Source: an uncultured Lachnoanaerobaculum sp. (GTDB lineage Bacteria; Bacillota; Clostridia; Lachnospirales; Lachnospiraceae). From it: 64,000 bases of DNA. Below are positions 20,706-30,021 of this stretch, piece by piece. A model generated the notes under the pieces. The model worked only from the letters and a program-made list of their open reading frames with translations, was not told the DNA's origin and searched no databases. The first letter of the stretch is position 1, and the number at the start of each line of letters is the position of its first letter. Both the position numbers and the translations under genes were made by a program. The stretch lies in assembly GCA_937925515.1 (NCBI GenBank), contig CALALP010000069.1, positions 1 through 64,000 on the forward strand, read 5' to 3'.

Positions 20706-21758
20706 ATGGATAAGGTAAGAGTTTCAGCAAAGACTTATGACGAGGCTGTAACTAAGGCTCTCATAGATCTTGGTACAACTGCTGATAATACTAAGATTAA
20801 TATTATAGAAAGTGGCACTAAGGGCTTTTTTGGACTTGGTGCAAAGCCTTTTACTATAGAAGTAGAAATTATTAAAAAAAGTAGTGATTTTGAGGATATT
20901 AAAAAAGATAGTATACTTAACTCAGAGCATATAAAGAGAGAATTTGATAAGGTAGCAAGTACCATTTCTTTAAAAGAAAATTCAGTTTCTCAAGCTAGGG
21001 AAGTTAGAAGAGATGAAATAAGACAAAGAAATGAAAGAAAGTTTGAAAGCTCTACTAATAGAAATGCTGATAGAAGTTTCAACAGAAATGCTGACAGATT
21101 CGCTAATCAAGATAAAGAACAAAATGTATTTAAAAAATCAGATTTCTCAAATTTGACATCAGTAAATAAAGAGAATATTCCTGCAAAACAAGTTAATTAT
21201 TCTGAAAATGAGATAAATGAAATTAAGAATAATGCAGGTAAGTTTTTAAGTGATATATTTAGAACAATGGACTTAGATATTAGTTTTGAATATATATTTA
21301 ATTCAGAGTATAATGAATTAAGTGTACTTATGCTTAGTGAAGAAGATATGGGAATTTTAATAGGTAAGAGAGGTCAAACCTTAGATGCAATTCAATATCT
21401 TTTAAGCCTTGTAATCAATAAAAACAGCAGAGAATATATTAGAGTTAAGCTAGATGCTGAAAATTACAGATCAAAGAGAAAAGAAAAACTTGAATCACTT
21501 GCAAGAAGTATTGCACAAAAGGTAAAAAGGACAAGACGACCTGTTTCTTTAGAGCCTATGAACCCTTATGAGAGAAGAATTATTCACTCAGCATTACAAG
21601 CAGATAATGCAGTTACTACAAGAAGTGAGGGAGATGAACCTTTTAGGCATGTTACAGTTATACTAAAGAATAATTATCAAAGAAATAGAAATAATAGAAG
21701 ACCTAGATATAGAAAGAATTTCCAAGATAGTTTAAGTAGTAGAAGTATTGAAAATTAA
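20706..21758 (+). CDS. jag: RNA-binding protein Jag/KhpB (Jag-N, KH and R3H domains)
   Basis: The protein has 350 residues. The Jag-N domain (about 1-55) begins DKVRVSAKTYDEAVTKAL and ends GFFGLGAKPF. An Arg/Asn-rich linker of about 100 residues follows, with a near repeat of NRNADRS and NRNADRF. A type II KH domain (about 190-270) has LIGKRGQTLDAIQYL, and the C-terminal R3H domain has MNPYERRIIHSALQ. KhpB-type proteins bind RNA, often with KhpA, and affect cell division and envelope gene expression. ATG 20706 follows AAGGGGG; earlier in-frame ATGs overlap yidC. Confidence 0.94.
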   Translation: MDKVRVSAKTYDEAVTKALIDLGTTADNTKINIIESGTKGFFGLGAKPFTIEVEIIKKSSDFEDIKKDSILNSEHIKREFDKVASTISLKENSVSQAREVRRDEIRQRNERKFESSTNRNADRSFNRNADRFANQDKEQNVFKKSDFSNLTSVNKENIPAKQVNYSENEINEIKNNAGKFLSDIFRTMDLDISFEYIFNSEYNELSVLMLSEEDMGILIGKRGQTLDAIQYLLSLVINKNSREYIRVKLDAENYRSKRKEKLESLARSIAQKVKRTRRPVSLEPMNPYERRIIHSALQADNAVTTRSEGDEPFRHVTVILKNNYQRNRNNRRPRYRKNFQDSLSSRSIEN

Positions 21759-21775
21759 ATAATTGATGCCTTGTG

Positions 21776-21816
21776 AAAGAGGGCTGTTGATGTTAAACAT
21801 TAATGGCTCTCTTTTT
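21776..21816 (+). terminator. Intrinsic terminator after jag
   Basis: The segment AAAGAGGGCTGTT (21776-21788) pairs along its full length, with G-U pairs, to AATGGCTCTCTTT (21802-21814). The stem continues inward, and five T residues lie at its 3' edge. It separates the L34-Jag operon from mnmE, which starts 31 bp later, so read-through or a promoter hidden in this gap is needed. Confidence 0.65.
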
Positions 21817-21846
21817 ATTTAAGTCTAATATTTTATAGGAGAGAAT

Positions 21847-23217
21847 ATGAGAAGAAATGATACTATTGCTGCGATATCCACAGCATTAGGCGAGAGTGGA
21901 ATAGGTATTGTGAGGATAAGTGGAGAGTTTGCCATTGAAATTGTGGATAAGATATATAAGGGCAAAGAAAAGCTAATAAATTTAAAAACACATACAATTA
22001 ATTATGGTCATATAGTTTATAATGATGAAATTATAGATGAAGTACTTGTAATGTTAATGAAAGCACCTCATACATTTACAGGAGAAGATACTGTCGAGAT
22101 AAATTGCCATGGTGGAAGTCTTGTAGTACAAAGAGTTTTAGAAATAGTTATAAAGTCAGGGGCATATATTGCAGAACCGGGAGAATTTACAAAAAGAGCA
22201 TTTTTAAATGGTAAGATAGATTTAAGTCAGGCAGAGGCAGTTATAGATGTAATTGAGGCTAAAAATAAATATGCATTACAAGCAGGCATTTCACAACTAA
22301 AAGGAAAACTAAAAGAAGAAATATCTTTTATTGCCTCAGAAATTTTAACTCAAATAGCATTTATAGAGGCTGCACTTGATGACCCTGAACATTATAGTTT
22401 AATAGGCTATCCATTAGAACTTAGAGATAAAATTTTGATTATTTTAACAAGACTTGAAAAGCTAATTAAAAGTTGTGAAGAGGGGCAAGTTATAAAAGAG
22501 GGAATTGATACAGTTATACTTGGTAGACCAAATGTAGGAAAGTCATCATTACTCAATTTACTTTTAGGAAAAGAAAGAGCCATAGTTACAGATATAGCAG
22601 GCACTACAAGAGATATGATTACAGAGCATATAAAAATGTCAGGAATAAGCCTAAATCTAACTGATACGGCAGGAATAAGACAGAGTGATGACTTGGTTGA
22701 AAGTATTGGTGTAGATATGGCAAAAAAAGCGGCAAATGATGCAGACTTAATATTATTTGTAGTTGACGGCTCAAATAACATTTGTAAAGAAGATATAGAA
22801 ATGTTTGACTTAATTAAAGATAAAAAAGCAATAATCATTTTAAATAAATCAGATATGAAACTACAAATTTCAAAAGAAGAATTAAAAAAATATACAACAC
22901 ATAGAATAATTGAATTTTCAGCTAAGGATAGAATAGGACTTGAGGATTTGGAAAATGCTATCAAATCAATGTTTTATAGTAAGGAGATAAGCTTTAATGA
23001 CCAAATTTACATTACAAATCTAAGACATAAAAGAGCCCTTGAAGAAACTAAAAAATCATTACTTATGGTAATTGATAGCATTGGCTTAAGTTTACCTGAG
23101 GACTTTTTCTCAATAGATTTATTAAATGCTTATGAAAGCCTTAGAAGTATAACAGGAGAAAGTGTTGGCGATGATGTAATAAATGAAATTTTTTCAAAAT
23201 TTTGTATGGGAAAGTAG
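21847..23217 (+). CDS. mnmE: tRNA uridine-5-carboxymethylaminomethyl modification GTPase MnmE
   Basis: The protein has 456 residues. The N-terminal folate-binding TrmE domain starts DTIAAISTALGESGIGIVR. The GTPase domain, inserted in a helical domain, has the G1 motif GRPNVGKSS, G3 DTAGIR and G4 NKSD. The C-terminus is FCMGK, in which the Cys is the conserved residue (usually FCIGK). With MnmG it modifies U34 of tRNAs decoding two-family-box codons. It lies seven nt upstream of mnmG, in the conserved pair. Confidence 0.97.
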   Translation: MRRNDTIAAISTALGESGIGIVRISGEFAIEIVDKIYKGKEKLINLKTHTINYGHIVYNDEIIDEVLVMLMKAPHTFTGEDTVEINCHGGSLVVQRVLEIVIKSGAYIAEPGEFTKRAFLNGKIDLSQAEAVIDVIEAKNKYALQAGISQLKGKLKEEISFIASEILTQIAFIEAALDDPEHYSLIGYPLELRDKILIILTRLEKLIKSCEEGQVIKEGIDTVILGRPNVGKSSLLNLLLGKERAIVTDIAGTTRDMITEHIKMSGISLNLTDTAGIRQSDDLVESIGVDMAKKAANDADLILFVVDGSNNICKEDIEMFDLIKDKKAIIILNKSDMKLQISKEELKKYTTHRIIEFSAKDRIGLEDLENAIKSMFYSKEISFNDQIYITNLRHKRALEETKKSLLMVIDSIGLSLPEDFFSIDLLNAYESLRSITGESVGDDVINEIFSKFCMGK

Positions 23218-23224
23218 GTAAAAT

Positions 23225-25114
23225 ATGAATTACGATGTTATAGTAGTTGGAGCAGGACATGCAGGAGTTGAGGCGGCACTTGCAACTGCCAGATTGGGAC
23301 TTGAAACAATTATATTTACAGTCAGCATAGAGTCAATAGCTCTAATGCCTTGTAATCCTAATATAGGTGGAACTTCAAAAGGACATCTTGTAAAAGAATT
23401 AGATGCGCTTGGTGGAGAAATGGGTAGAAATATTGATAAAACATTTATACAATCGAGAATGTTAAATAAATCAAAAGGGCCGGCAGTTCATTCACTAAGG
23501 GCTCAGGCAGATAAAAGTGCTTATTCACTTGAGATGAGAAAGACCTTAGAAAATACAGACAATTTATCGATTAAACAATCCGAAATAAAAAGACTTATAT
23601 TTGAAGATAATGCTGAAAATGAATCTAAGAGAAAATGTATAGGAGTTGAGAGCGTATCGGGGGCAAGGTATATGGCTAAGGCTGTAATACTTGCTACAGG
23701 TACTTACTTAAGGTCAAGATGTATTTACGGCGATGTAAGCGAGGAAACAGGGCCTAATGGACTTAAAAATGCTAGATTTCTAACAGATTCTTTACTAGAG
23801 GCAGGAATAAGACTTTATAGATTTAAAACAGGAACTCCTGCAAGAGTTGATGCTAGAAGTATAGATTTTTCAAAAATGGAAGAGCAAAAGGGAGATGTTC
23901 CAATAGTTCCATTTTCATTTGAAAGTGATAGAGAAAAAATACAAAAGCCACAAGTGAGTTGTTGGCTTACTTATACAGGAGAGGATACACATAAAATTAT
24001 AAGGGAAAATATAGACCGTTCTCCACTTTTTTCAGGAGATATAGAGGGGATAGGCCCTAGGTATTGTCCATCTATTGAGGATAAAGTAGTGAGATTTGCT
24101 GATAAAGATAGACATCAAATATTTGTTGAGCCTGAGGGGCTTTATACTAATGAAATGTATCTTGCAGGAATGTCGTCCTCACTTCCTGAAGATGTGCAGT
24201 ATGCTATGATTAGGACTGTTGCAGGACTTGAAAATGCTAAGATTGTAAGAAATGCCTATGCAATAGAGTATGATTGTATAGATGCAAGACAGTTAAAACA
24301 TAGTCTTGAATTTAAAGAGATAGAGGGTTTATTTTCAGGGGGACAATTTAACGGTAGTTCAGGCTATGAAGAGGCAGCTGTTCAGGGATTTATGGCAGGT
24401 GTAAATGCCGCTATGAAGATATTAAAGCGAGAACCTGTTGTAATAAGGCGTTTTGAGGGATATATAGGTGTTCTTATAGATGACCTAGTTACTAAGGAAA
24501 GCCATGAACCTTATAGAATGATGACCTCAAGGGCTGAATATAGATTGCTTTTACGTCAAGATAATGCTGATTTAAGACTTACAGATATTGGCTATAAGAT
24601 AGGGCTTATTTCAGAAAAAAGATATGAGAAGTTTTTAAGAAAGAAAGATGATATAGAAAAAGAAGTAAAAAGACTTGAGGAAACCTTAGTCGGTGCAAAT
24701 GCAAAAGTCCAAGAATTTCTATCAAAACATAACTCTACATCATTAAAAACTTCTGCTACTTTGGCAGAGTTAATTAGAAGACCTGAACTTGATTATGAAA
24801 AGATTGCAGAAATTGATACTGATAGGAAAATGCTTTCTGAAGAGGTTGCTGAACAAGTAAATATTAATATAAAATATGAGGGATATATAAGAAGACAGGA
24901 ACAACAAGTAAATCAGTTTAAGAAAATGGAGAGAAAAAGAATTCCTGAAAATATTGATTATTCTAAGGTGCTATCACTTAGAAAAGAGGCAATACAAAAG
25001 CTTGATATAGTAAGACCTGTTTCAATAGGTCAAGCAGCTAGAATTTCAGGAGTTTCTCCGTCTGATATTACAGTGCTTTTAGTTTATCTCGAAACTATTA
25101 AGGGGAAAATGTAA
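23225..25114 (+). CDS. mnmG: tRNA uridine-5-carboxymethylaminomethyl modification enzyme MnmG (GidA)
   Basis: The protein has 629 residues. The FAD-binding motif is [19 protein letters not shown], the family signature [20 protein letters not shown] follows, and a C-terminal helical domain binds MnmE. It uses FAD, NADH and methylene-tetrahydrofolate for U34 modification. The length is normal. The stop codon is immediately followed by the rsmG start. Confidence 0.98.
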   Translation: MNYDVIVVGAGHAGVEAALATARLGLETIIFTVSIESIALMPCNPNIGGTSKGHLVKELDALGGEMGRNIDKTFIQSRMLNKSKGPAVHSLRAQADKSAYSLEMRKTLENTDNLSIKQSEIKRLIFEDNAENESKRKCIGVESVSGARYMAKAVILATGTYLRSRCIYGDVSEETGPNGLKNARFLTDSLLEAGIRLYRFKTGTPARVDARSIDFSKMEEQKGDVPIVPFSFESDREKIQKPQVSCWLTYTGEDTHKIIRENIDRSPLFSGDIEGIGPRYCPSIEDKVVRFADKDRHQIFVEPEGLYTNEMYLAGMSSSLPEDVQYAMIRTVAGLENAKIVRNAYAIEYDCIDARQLKHSLEFKEIEGLFSGGQFNGSSGYEEAAVQGFMAGVNAAMKILKREPVVIRRFEGYIGVLIDDLVTKESHEPYRMMTSRAEYRLLLRQDNADLRLTDIGYKIGLISEKRYEKFLRKKDDIEKEVKRLEETLVGANAKVQEFLSKHNSTSLKTSATLAELIRRPELDYEKIAEIDTDRKMLSEEVAEQVNINIKYEGYIRRQEQQVNQFKKMERKRIPENIDYSKVLSLRKEAIQKLDIVRPVSIGQAARISGVSPSDITVLLVYLETIKGKM

Positions 25115-25840
25115 ATGGAAGAATTTAAAAAGATATTTAATGAGGGAATTGGAGAAATAGGCATTACATTAAATGATATTCAGTTAGAAAAGTTCTATAT
25201 GTTCTACGTGGAACTTATAGAAACTAATAAAAATTTAAATTTAACAGCCATAACAGATATGAAAGATGTGATATATAAACATTTTATTGACAGTCTTTCT
25301 ATAATTAAACTAAATGACTTAAATTTGGAAAATGATAAAAAGATATTAGACATAGGAACAGGAGCAGGCTTTCCGGGAATTCCACTTGCAATTATAAATG
25401 AAAGAAGTAAGTTTATTTTAAATGATAGCTTAAATAAGCGACTAAAGTTTATAGAAAGTCTATGTGAAAAATTAAATATATCCAATATTTCAACCATACA
25501 TTCGAGAGCAGAAGATTTGGCATTTAAGCAAGAATATAGAGAACAGTTTGATGTAGTGGTTTCGAGAGCAGTTGCGAATCTAGCTACACTATCTGAATAT
25601 TGTATTCCCTTTGTAAAAAAAGGAGGAGTATTTGTATCATATAAATCAGGGAATGTAGATGAAGAACTTGAAAATGCTAAAAATGCAGTTTTAAAATTAG
25701 GTGGAAATGTAGAAAAAATAGAAAAGTTTAAACTAGAAGATGATAACCTAAGCAGAGCATTAGTTGTTATAAGAAAAGAAAAATCTACACCAAAACAGTA
25801 TCCTAGGAAAGCAGGTATTCCTACTAAGATGCCATTATAA
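25115..25840 (+). CDS. rsmG: 16S rRNA (guanine527-N7)-methyltransferase RsmG (GidB)
   Basis: The protein has 241 residues. The S-adenosylmethionine-binding motif I is LDIGTGAGFPGIPLAI, and SRAVANLATLSEYCIPFVKKGG follows. The C-terminal Lys/Arg-rich end (RKAGIPTKMPL) is typical. It methylates G527 of 16S rRNA; in other bacteria its loss gives low-level streptomycin resistance. The start directly abuts the mnmG stop. A GC-core hairpin follows 44 bp later. Confidence 0.97.
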   Translation: MEEFKKIFNEGIGEIGITLNDIQLEKFYMFYVELIETNKNLNLTAITDMKDVIYKHFIDSLSIIKLNDLNLENDKKILDIGTGAGFPGIPLAIINERSKFILNDSLNKRLKFIESLCEKLNISNISTIHSRAEDLAFKQEYREQFDVVVSRAVANLATLSEYCIPFVKKGGVFVSYKSGNVDEELENAKNAVLKLGGNVEKIEKFKLEDDNLSRALVVIRKEKSTPKQYPRKAGIPTKMPL

Positions 25841-25884
25841 GGGAATGGGACTATTGCAAAATATTTATCAAAATATTTATGTGT

Positions 25885-25915
25885 GGGATTTGTCCCCCTA
25901 CGGGGGACAAATCCC
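25885..25915. repeat. GC-core hairpin element 4 (between convergent rsmG and transglutaminase genes)
   Basis: GGGATTTGTCCCCC, loop TAC, then GGGGGACAAATCCC: a perfect 14-bp stem. A wider imperfect inverted repeat surrounds it: CAAAATATTTATCA at 25857-25870 and TGATAGATATTTTG at 25919-25932. There is no T-run on either side, although it lies between two convergent operons. Confidence 0.85.
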
Positions 25916-25944
25916 TACTGATAGATATTTTGTAATGTCAACAA

Positions 25945-28188
25945 TTATAACTTTATTATACTCTCCAACATAGTTGTTGTTCCTACTTGATACCCACTAA
26001 AGCTATACACTGAAATAAAATCTTCATTACACAATGACACAATCGGCAATAACTCATGATTTACAAAAAGACTTCTACCGAAACTCTCTGTTAGTTCATC
26101 TCCTATATTTTCTATAATATGTACCTTAGTTTTTGAAAGTAATCTCTTTATACTCTCATCTTTTTGCAAGTAACTTTCCTTAAACAAAATAAATAAATCA
26201 AGTTCATTTAACAAGCTTTCATCTTCGCAAAGTTCATTTACAACATGTCTGCTAGGTTCGCTGTTTTCATCTGTCAAAATGACAAGTTTATATTTTTTGC
26301 TCTTATCATTTTCAAGTTTTGACTTAATGCTTTCAGGCAATTTGTTATGGCTAAGTATATTTTTAAGTTCAGTTTCCATATAAGAAAGAGTTATCTCAAG
26401 ATTTTTATTTAAATCAATAAGCATTTCCTTAACACAGGCATTTCCGTTTGGAAGTCTATTTACAGTTGTGAGTAAATATTTCCCCTTAACTAAGTTTGAC
26501 TTATCTTTGATACTCTTTTCTTCTATATAAATACAACCCTCATCTACTATTCTTGTAAGATTCCATTTAACTCCATAATATGACAAATCGCCTTTAAATT
26601 CAAGTTTATAAGTTTCTGTAATTGAGTTTTCATTGAAAATGTCTATAAGTTCAAAATCATTTTCATTGTAAATGTAGACTTGCTCATCTTCAAGTTTTGA
26701 TAAAATTCCTATACTTCTAAAAGCTGCTACTGCAAATACTTTTATAGAAAGTTTATTTCCTACCTTATAATTAAATACATCAACAGGGCTTGCCAAAACT
26801 TTATCTTTTAAGACTCTTATTTCATCTATAAATTCAAGTATATCCTCTTTGCATTTAAAATGTTTTGAAAATGTTTTTCTACAAGGCTTTAAATGTTCTA
26901 TATAAACTCTAGGATTTAAAAGATATTTTAGGAAAATGTCATCTGCCAAGCTTTCATTTGTTAGTTTACAGTCCTCTAAAACCTCTACTCTTATATCTCT
27001 CTTATCCTTTTCATTTAAACTTTCCCACAAATTTTCAAGTCCTAAACTGAATGCTGTTTTTCTTGCATTTTCATTTGGAAATGCTTTTTCAATGTATTTT
27101 ACCTCTTTCTTTTTAGGGGTATCTTTTCTATTTCTATCTGAGGGGCTTGGAGCTTGCCATATAAACTCCTCCCACCTTTCATACTCAGACTTAAAATTAT
27201 CTAAATCAATGTTTTTTTCATTATCTAATTTAGTATTTAGTCTTATGAAATAATTTTCCCCTAAATATCTACAAATTAAAAATACATCTCCGATACCTAC
27301 TTCAAGTTCAACTTCTCCCAAATCATCAGTAGTAAGTCTTGTAATTGTTCTAAAACCACCAAAATTTAAAACTTGAAATTCAATATCAGCACCTACTGCA
27401 ACTTGCTTATTTAATGTAAATTTAAGCTTAAAATCAATAGTATCAGCATAATTTGACGTTCTATTTACATAGTATGCCTCGCCGTCAAAATAAGTAAAAT
27501 GTTTTGGCTTTGGAAATGTCTTTGAGAAAACAAGCATTGCCCTTGCACTTGCATCATCAAACCAACCCTTATTTAAAATTTCCTCAGGCTCACAAGCACC
27601 AAGGTACTGCCATTTTCCATTTACATAAACCTCTACCCATGCATGGTTATCATCACAATGCGACCACCAAGGCACATATAATTGTCTTGCAGGTATGCCA
27701 CAAGCCCTACATGCTGATACGAAAAATGTTGACTCCTCGCCACATCTTCCAAAACCTGACTCCCAAATCTTCATTACCTCGAGAGTTCTGGTATCAGTAG
27801 TTTGATAGACCACTTGACTTGCCGCCCAATAATTTATTCGCTTTACATTTTCAAAATCATCATCAGTCAACATTGGAAAAAGTATTTCTTGAAACTTGGT
27901 TCTATTGGCAGTTACTCTCTCAGTATTAACTCTATGATAAAGTACATAGTCTAAAAATAGACTTTCCTCCATGTCCTTACATCTACCCTCTCTTAATACC
28001 TTAGCCGCCTTACAATAATCAAGTAAATCCTCTCTTTCTGTAAAAATAGCATCAGAAACCGACATTGACTGATATAGATAAGTTAGAAACTCCCTTACTA
28101 AACCGTCTTGACTTTCAATAAAACTTACTATCTCTTTTTCAAGTTTAGGGGAAATGCTAAACTTATCTTTTATTTTATTTAATTCCAT
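25945..28188 (-). CDS. Cytoplasmic transglutaminase-fold protein of a sugar ABC operon
   Basis: The protein has 747 residues, no signal peptide and no membrane helix. A transglutaminase-like (papain-fold) core lies at about residues 125-205: GFGRCGEES gives Cys149 and DDNHAWVEV gives His182. The third residue is probably Glu200 in GACEPEE, where the family usually has Asp. Beta-rich regions follow, and the last 110 residues (KYKLVILTDENSEPSRHVV onward) look thioredoxin-like. Such folds include peptide N-glycanases and cysteine proteases as well as transglutaminases. Its ATG is eight nt after a sugar permease stop, in the same operon. I infer a role on an imported glycoconjugate or peptide; the substrate is unknown. 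Confidence 0.8.
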   Translation of the reverse strand: MELNKIKDKFSISPKLEKEIVSFIESQDGLVREFLTYLYQSMSVSDAIFTEREDLLDYCKAAKVLREGRCKDMEESLFLDYVLYHRVNTERVTANRTKFQEILFPMLTDDDFENVKRINYWAASQVVYQTTDTRTLEVMKIWESGFGRCGEESTFFVSACRACGIPARQLYVPWWSHCDDNHAWVEVYVNGKWQYLGACEPEEILNKGWFDDASARAMLVFSKTFPKPKHFTYFDGEAYYVNRTSNYADTIDFKLKFTLNKQVAVGADIEFQVLNFGGFRTITRLTTDDLGEVELEVGIGDVFLICRYLGENYFIRLNTKLDNEKNIDLDNFKSEYERWEEFIWQAPSPSDRNRKDTPKKKEVKYIEKAFPNENARKTAFSLGLENLWESLNEKDKRDIRVEVLEDCKLTNESLADDIFLKYLLNPRVYIEHLKPCRKTFSKHFKCKEDILEFIDEIRVLKDKVLASPVDVFNYKVGNKLSIKVFAVAAFRSIGILSKLEDEQVYIYNENDFELIDIFNENSITETYKLEFKGDLSYYGVKWNLTRIVDEGCIYIEEKSIKDKSNLVKGKYLLTTVNRLPNGNACVKEMLIDLNKNLEITLSYMETELKNILSHNKLPESIKSKLENDKSKKYKLVILTDENSEPSRHVVNELCEDESLLNELDLFILFKESYLQKDESIKRLLSKTKVHIIENIGDELTESFGRSLFVNHELLPIVSLCNEDFISVYSFSGYQVGTTTMLESIIKL

Positions 28189-28195
28189 ATTTTAA

Positions 28196-29026
28196 TTACT
28201 CCTTAACTGCACCTGCTGAAAGACCATTTTCTACTTTCTCTTGGAAAGCAATGTAAAGTATTAGAGGAATTGCAACAGTTATTATTATAGCTGCCATAAG
28301 TAAATGATGTTCACTTCCTCTTTCTCCACTAAAACTTAGAAGTCCTATTGAAATAGGTTTTAACTTCTTATCATTTAAGAATAATAGTGGGAATAAAATG
28401 TTGTTCCAAGCACCCATAAAGTTGAAAATTGATATAGTGGAAATCGCCGGCATTGTAAGAGGTACCATAATCTTAGAATATATTTGGAAATAACTTGCTC
28501 CGTCTATAATAGCAGCCTCTTCCAAAGAACGATTTACACCTTTCATAAATGTAGTCATAATAACTGTACTAAAAGGTAAGCTAAATGCTACATATACAAG
28601 CACTAAAGCCGCAACATTATTCTTTAAATTTAAAATGTTTATAAGATAAGATATCGGCACAAGTATTGTGTGTAATGGTATCATCATACCTAAAAGGAAA
28701 AACATATTTAAAAATTTATTTAATTTAAAATCAAATCTTGCAAGTGCATATCCAAGCATACTTGAAAGCACCATAGTTACAATAACAGTAGCTCCTGACT
28801 GTACTAAGCTGTTAAAGAAATATCCACTCATATTTGCAGACTGCCAAGCCACTGCATAGTTTGAAAATAACCATTCTTTAGGCAGTGAAAAAGGAGCTGA
28901 AAATATCTCAAGCTTAGTCTTAAAAGAAGAAAGAAGTGTAAAAATCATCGGCATTACAAATAGTATTGACATTAAAGATAAAAATAAATAATTAAGCACC
29001 TTGTCTAATAAAGTATTTGATTTCAT
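28196..29026 (-). CDS. Carbohydrate ABC transporter permease (MalG type)
   Basis: The protein has 276 residues and six membrane segments. The EAA loop (EEAAIIDGASYFQIYSKIMVPLTMPA) contacts the ATPase. It is the second permease of the transporter, three nt after the first one's stop codon. The ribosome-binding site is AAAGGAGG. No ATPase is encoded in this operon, so a shared MsmK-type ATPase elsewhere is likely. Confidence 0.93.
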   Translation of the reverse strand: MKSNTLLDKVLNYLFLSLMSILFVMPMIFTLLSSFKTKLEIFSAPFSLPKEWLFSNYAVAWQSANMSGYFFNSLVQSGATVIVTMVLSSMLGYALARFDFKLNKFLNMFFLLGMMIPLHTILVPISYLINILNLKNNVAALVLVYVAFSLPFSTVIMTTFMKGVNRSLEEAAIIDGASYFQIYSKIMVPLTMPAISTISIFNFMGAWNNILFPLLFLNDKKLKPISIGLLSFSGERGSEHHLLMAAIIITVAIPLILYIAFQEKVENGLSAGAVKE

Positions 29027-29029
29027 TTG

Positions 29030-29917
29030 CTAATCCTCCTTTCTCTTTCTAAGTAAACCATTGCTTAGAAGTGTTCCACCCAAGCATACAATCAAAATGA
29101 TAATTCCTATTGCACTACCTACACCATAATGACTGTTTTTAAACGCCTCATTATACATAAGTGTTGTAGGAAGATTTGTAAGACCGTTTGGGCCTCCACC
29201 TGTCATAGAAAATACTAAGTCAAATATTTTTACAGTACCGATAACGTCCATAACTATACAAAGCATAAGTGTCGGCTTAAGCATAGGTACAGTTATATTG
29301 AAAAATTGTGCATTTTTATCTGCACCGTCTATTGCCGCCGCCTCGTATAACTCTTTTGGAATTGTTGTAAGACCTGCAAGTATAATTACCATATAATAAC
29401 CGATACCTGCCCATACATTTACAAAAATAAGCACATTCATAGCAGTAGCTTTATTTACTAACCAAGGCTTTGCAAAGCTTGCCATTCCAAGTATTTTTAA
29501 GAAACTATTTAATGCACCTGTCGGCATAAATATAAAGTACCACATAAGACCTATTGCAACCATAGGAAATACAGTCGGCATAAAAAATAGTGCCTTGTAA
29601 ACTCTATAACCCCTAAGTTTTGTATTTATTGCAACAGCTAAAAGTAATGCTATCGGAGTATGGCAAATTACACTTATAACTACCATTCTAAGCATATTTG
29701 AAAATGCAAGCCCAAATAACGGATTTTGAAATGCCTTTATATAATTACTAAAACCTACAAAGCTAATCTTATCTCCACCGATACCACTCCAATCAGCGAA
29801 TGAAAAATATACTCCACCAATAAGTGGTACTATTTGAAAACAAAAGTATATTAAAAATGCAGGCAATATAAATAAAAATATTGTAAATTTCTCTTTTGCA
29901 GTTTTTAACTTAATCAT
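29030..29917 (-). CDS. Carbohydrate ABC transporter permease (MalF type)
   Basis: The protein has 295 residues and six membrane segments, with the EAA loop YEAAAIDGADKNAQFFNITVPML. It forms the heterodimeric channel with the MalG-type protein. The ribosome-binding site is AAGGGGGG. A stem-loop lies between it and the binding-protein gene upstream, as in malE-malF loci, and probably lowers permease expression relative to the binding protein. Confidence 0.93.
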   Translation of the reverse strand: MIKLKTAKEKFTIFLFILPAFLIYFCFQIVPLIGGVYFSFADWSGIGGDKISFVGFSNYIKAFQNPLFGLAFSNMLRMVVISVICHTPIALLLAVAINTKLRGYRVYKALFFMPTVFPMVAIGLMWYFIFMPTGALNSFLKILGMASFAKPWLVNKATAMNVLIFVNVWAGIGYYMVIILAGLTTIPKELYEAAAIDGADKNAQFFNITVPMLKPTLMLCIVMDVIGTVKIFDLVFSMTGGGPNGLTNLPTTLMYNEAFKNSHYGVGSAIGIIILIVCLGGTLLSNGLLRKRKED

Positions 29918-29939
29918 ATTTTCCCCCCTTAAAAATTAA

Positions 29940-29973
29940 GGGAGGAGTAACAAGTAACTTGCCTACCCCTCCC
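29940..29973 (-). other. Intercistronic stem-loop between binding protein and permease genes
   Basis: GGGAGGAGTA (29940-29949) pairs with TACCCCTCCC (29964-29973) with one mismatch, and CAAGT/ACTTG pairs inside. No T-run follows. It probably protects the upstream binding-protein mRNA or partly terminates transcription. Confidence 0.65.
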
Positions 29974-30021
29974 CAATAACTCAATTCTAATTCCTTTACA
30001 GGAAAGATTTAACCTATTTTA

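Noticed and set aside
22407..22964. 185-codon open frame antisense to mnmE
   Set aside because: It lies fully inside mnmE, is Ser/Ile/Phe-rich with no recognisable domain, and has no ribosome-binding site; a shadow of the AT-rich codon use.
27504..27800. 98-codon His-rich frame antisense to the transglutaminase-fold gene
   Set aside because: It coincides with the conserved Cys/His core of the real gene and has no independent features.
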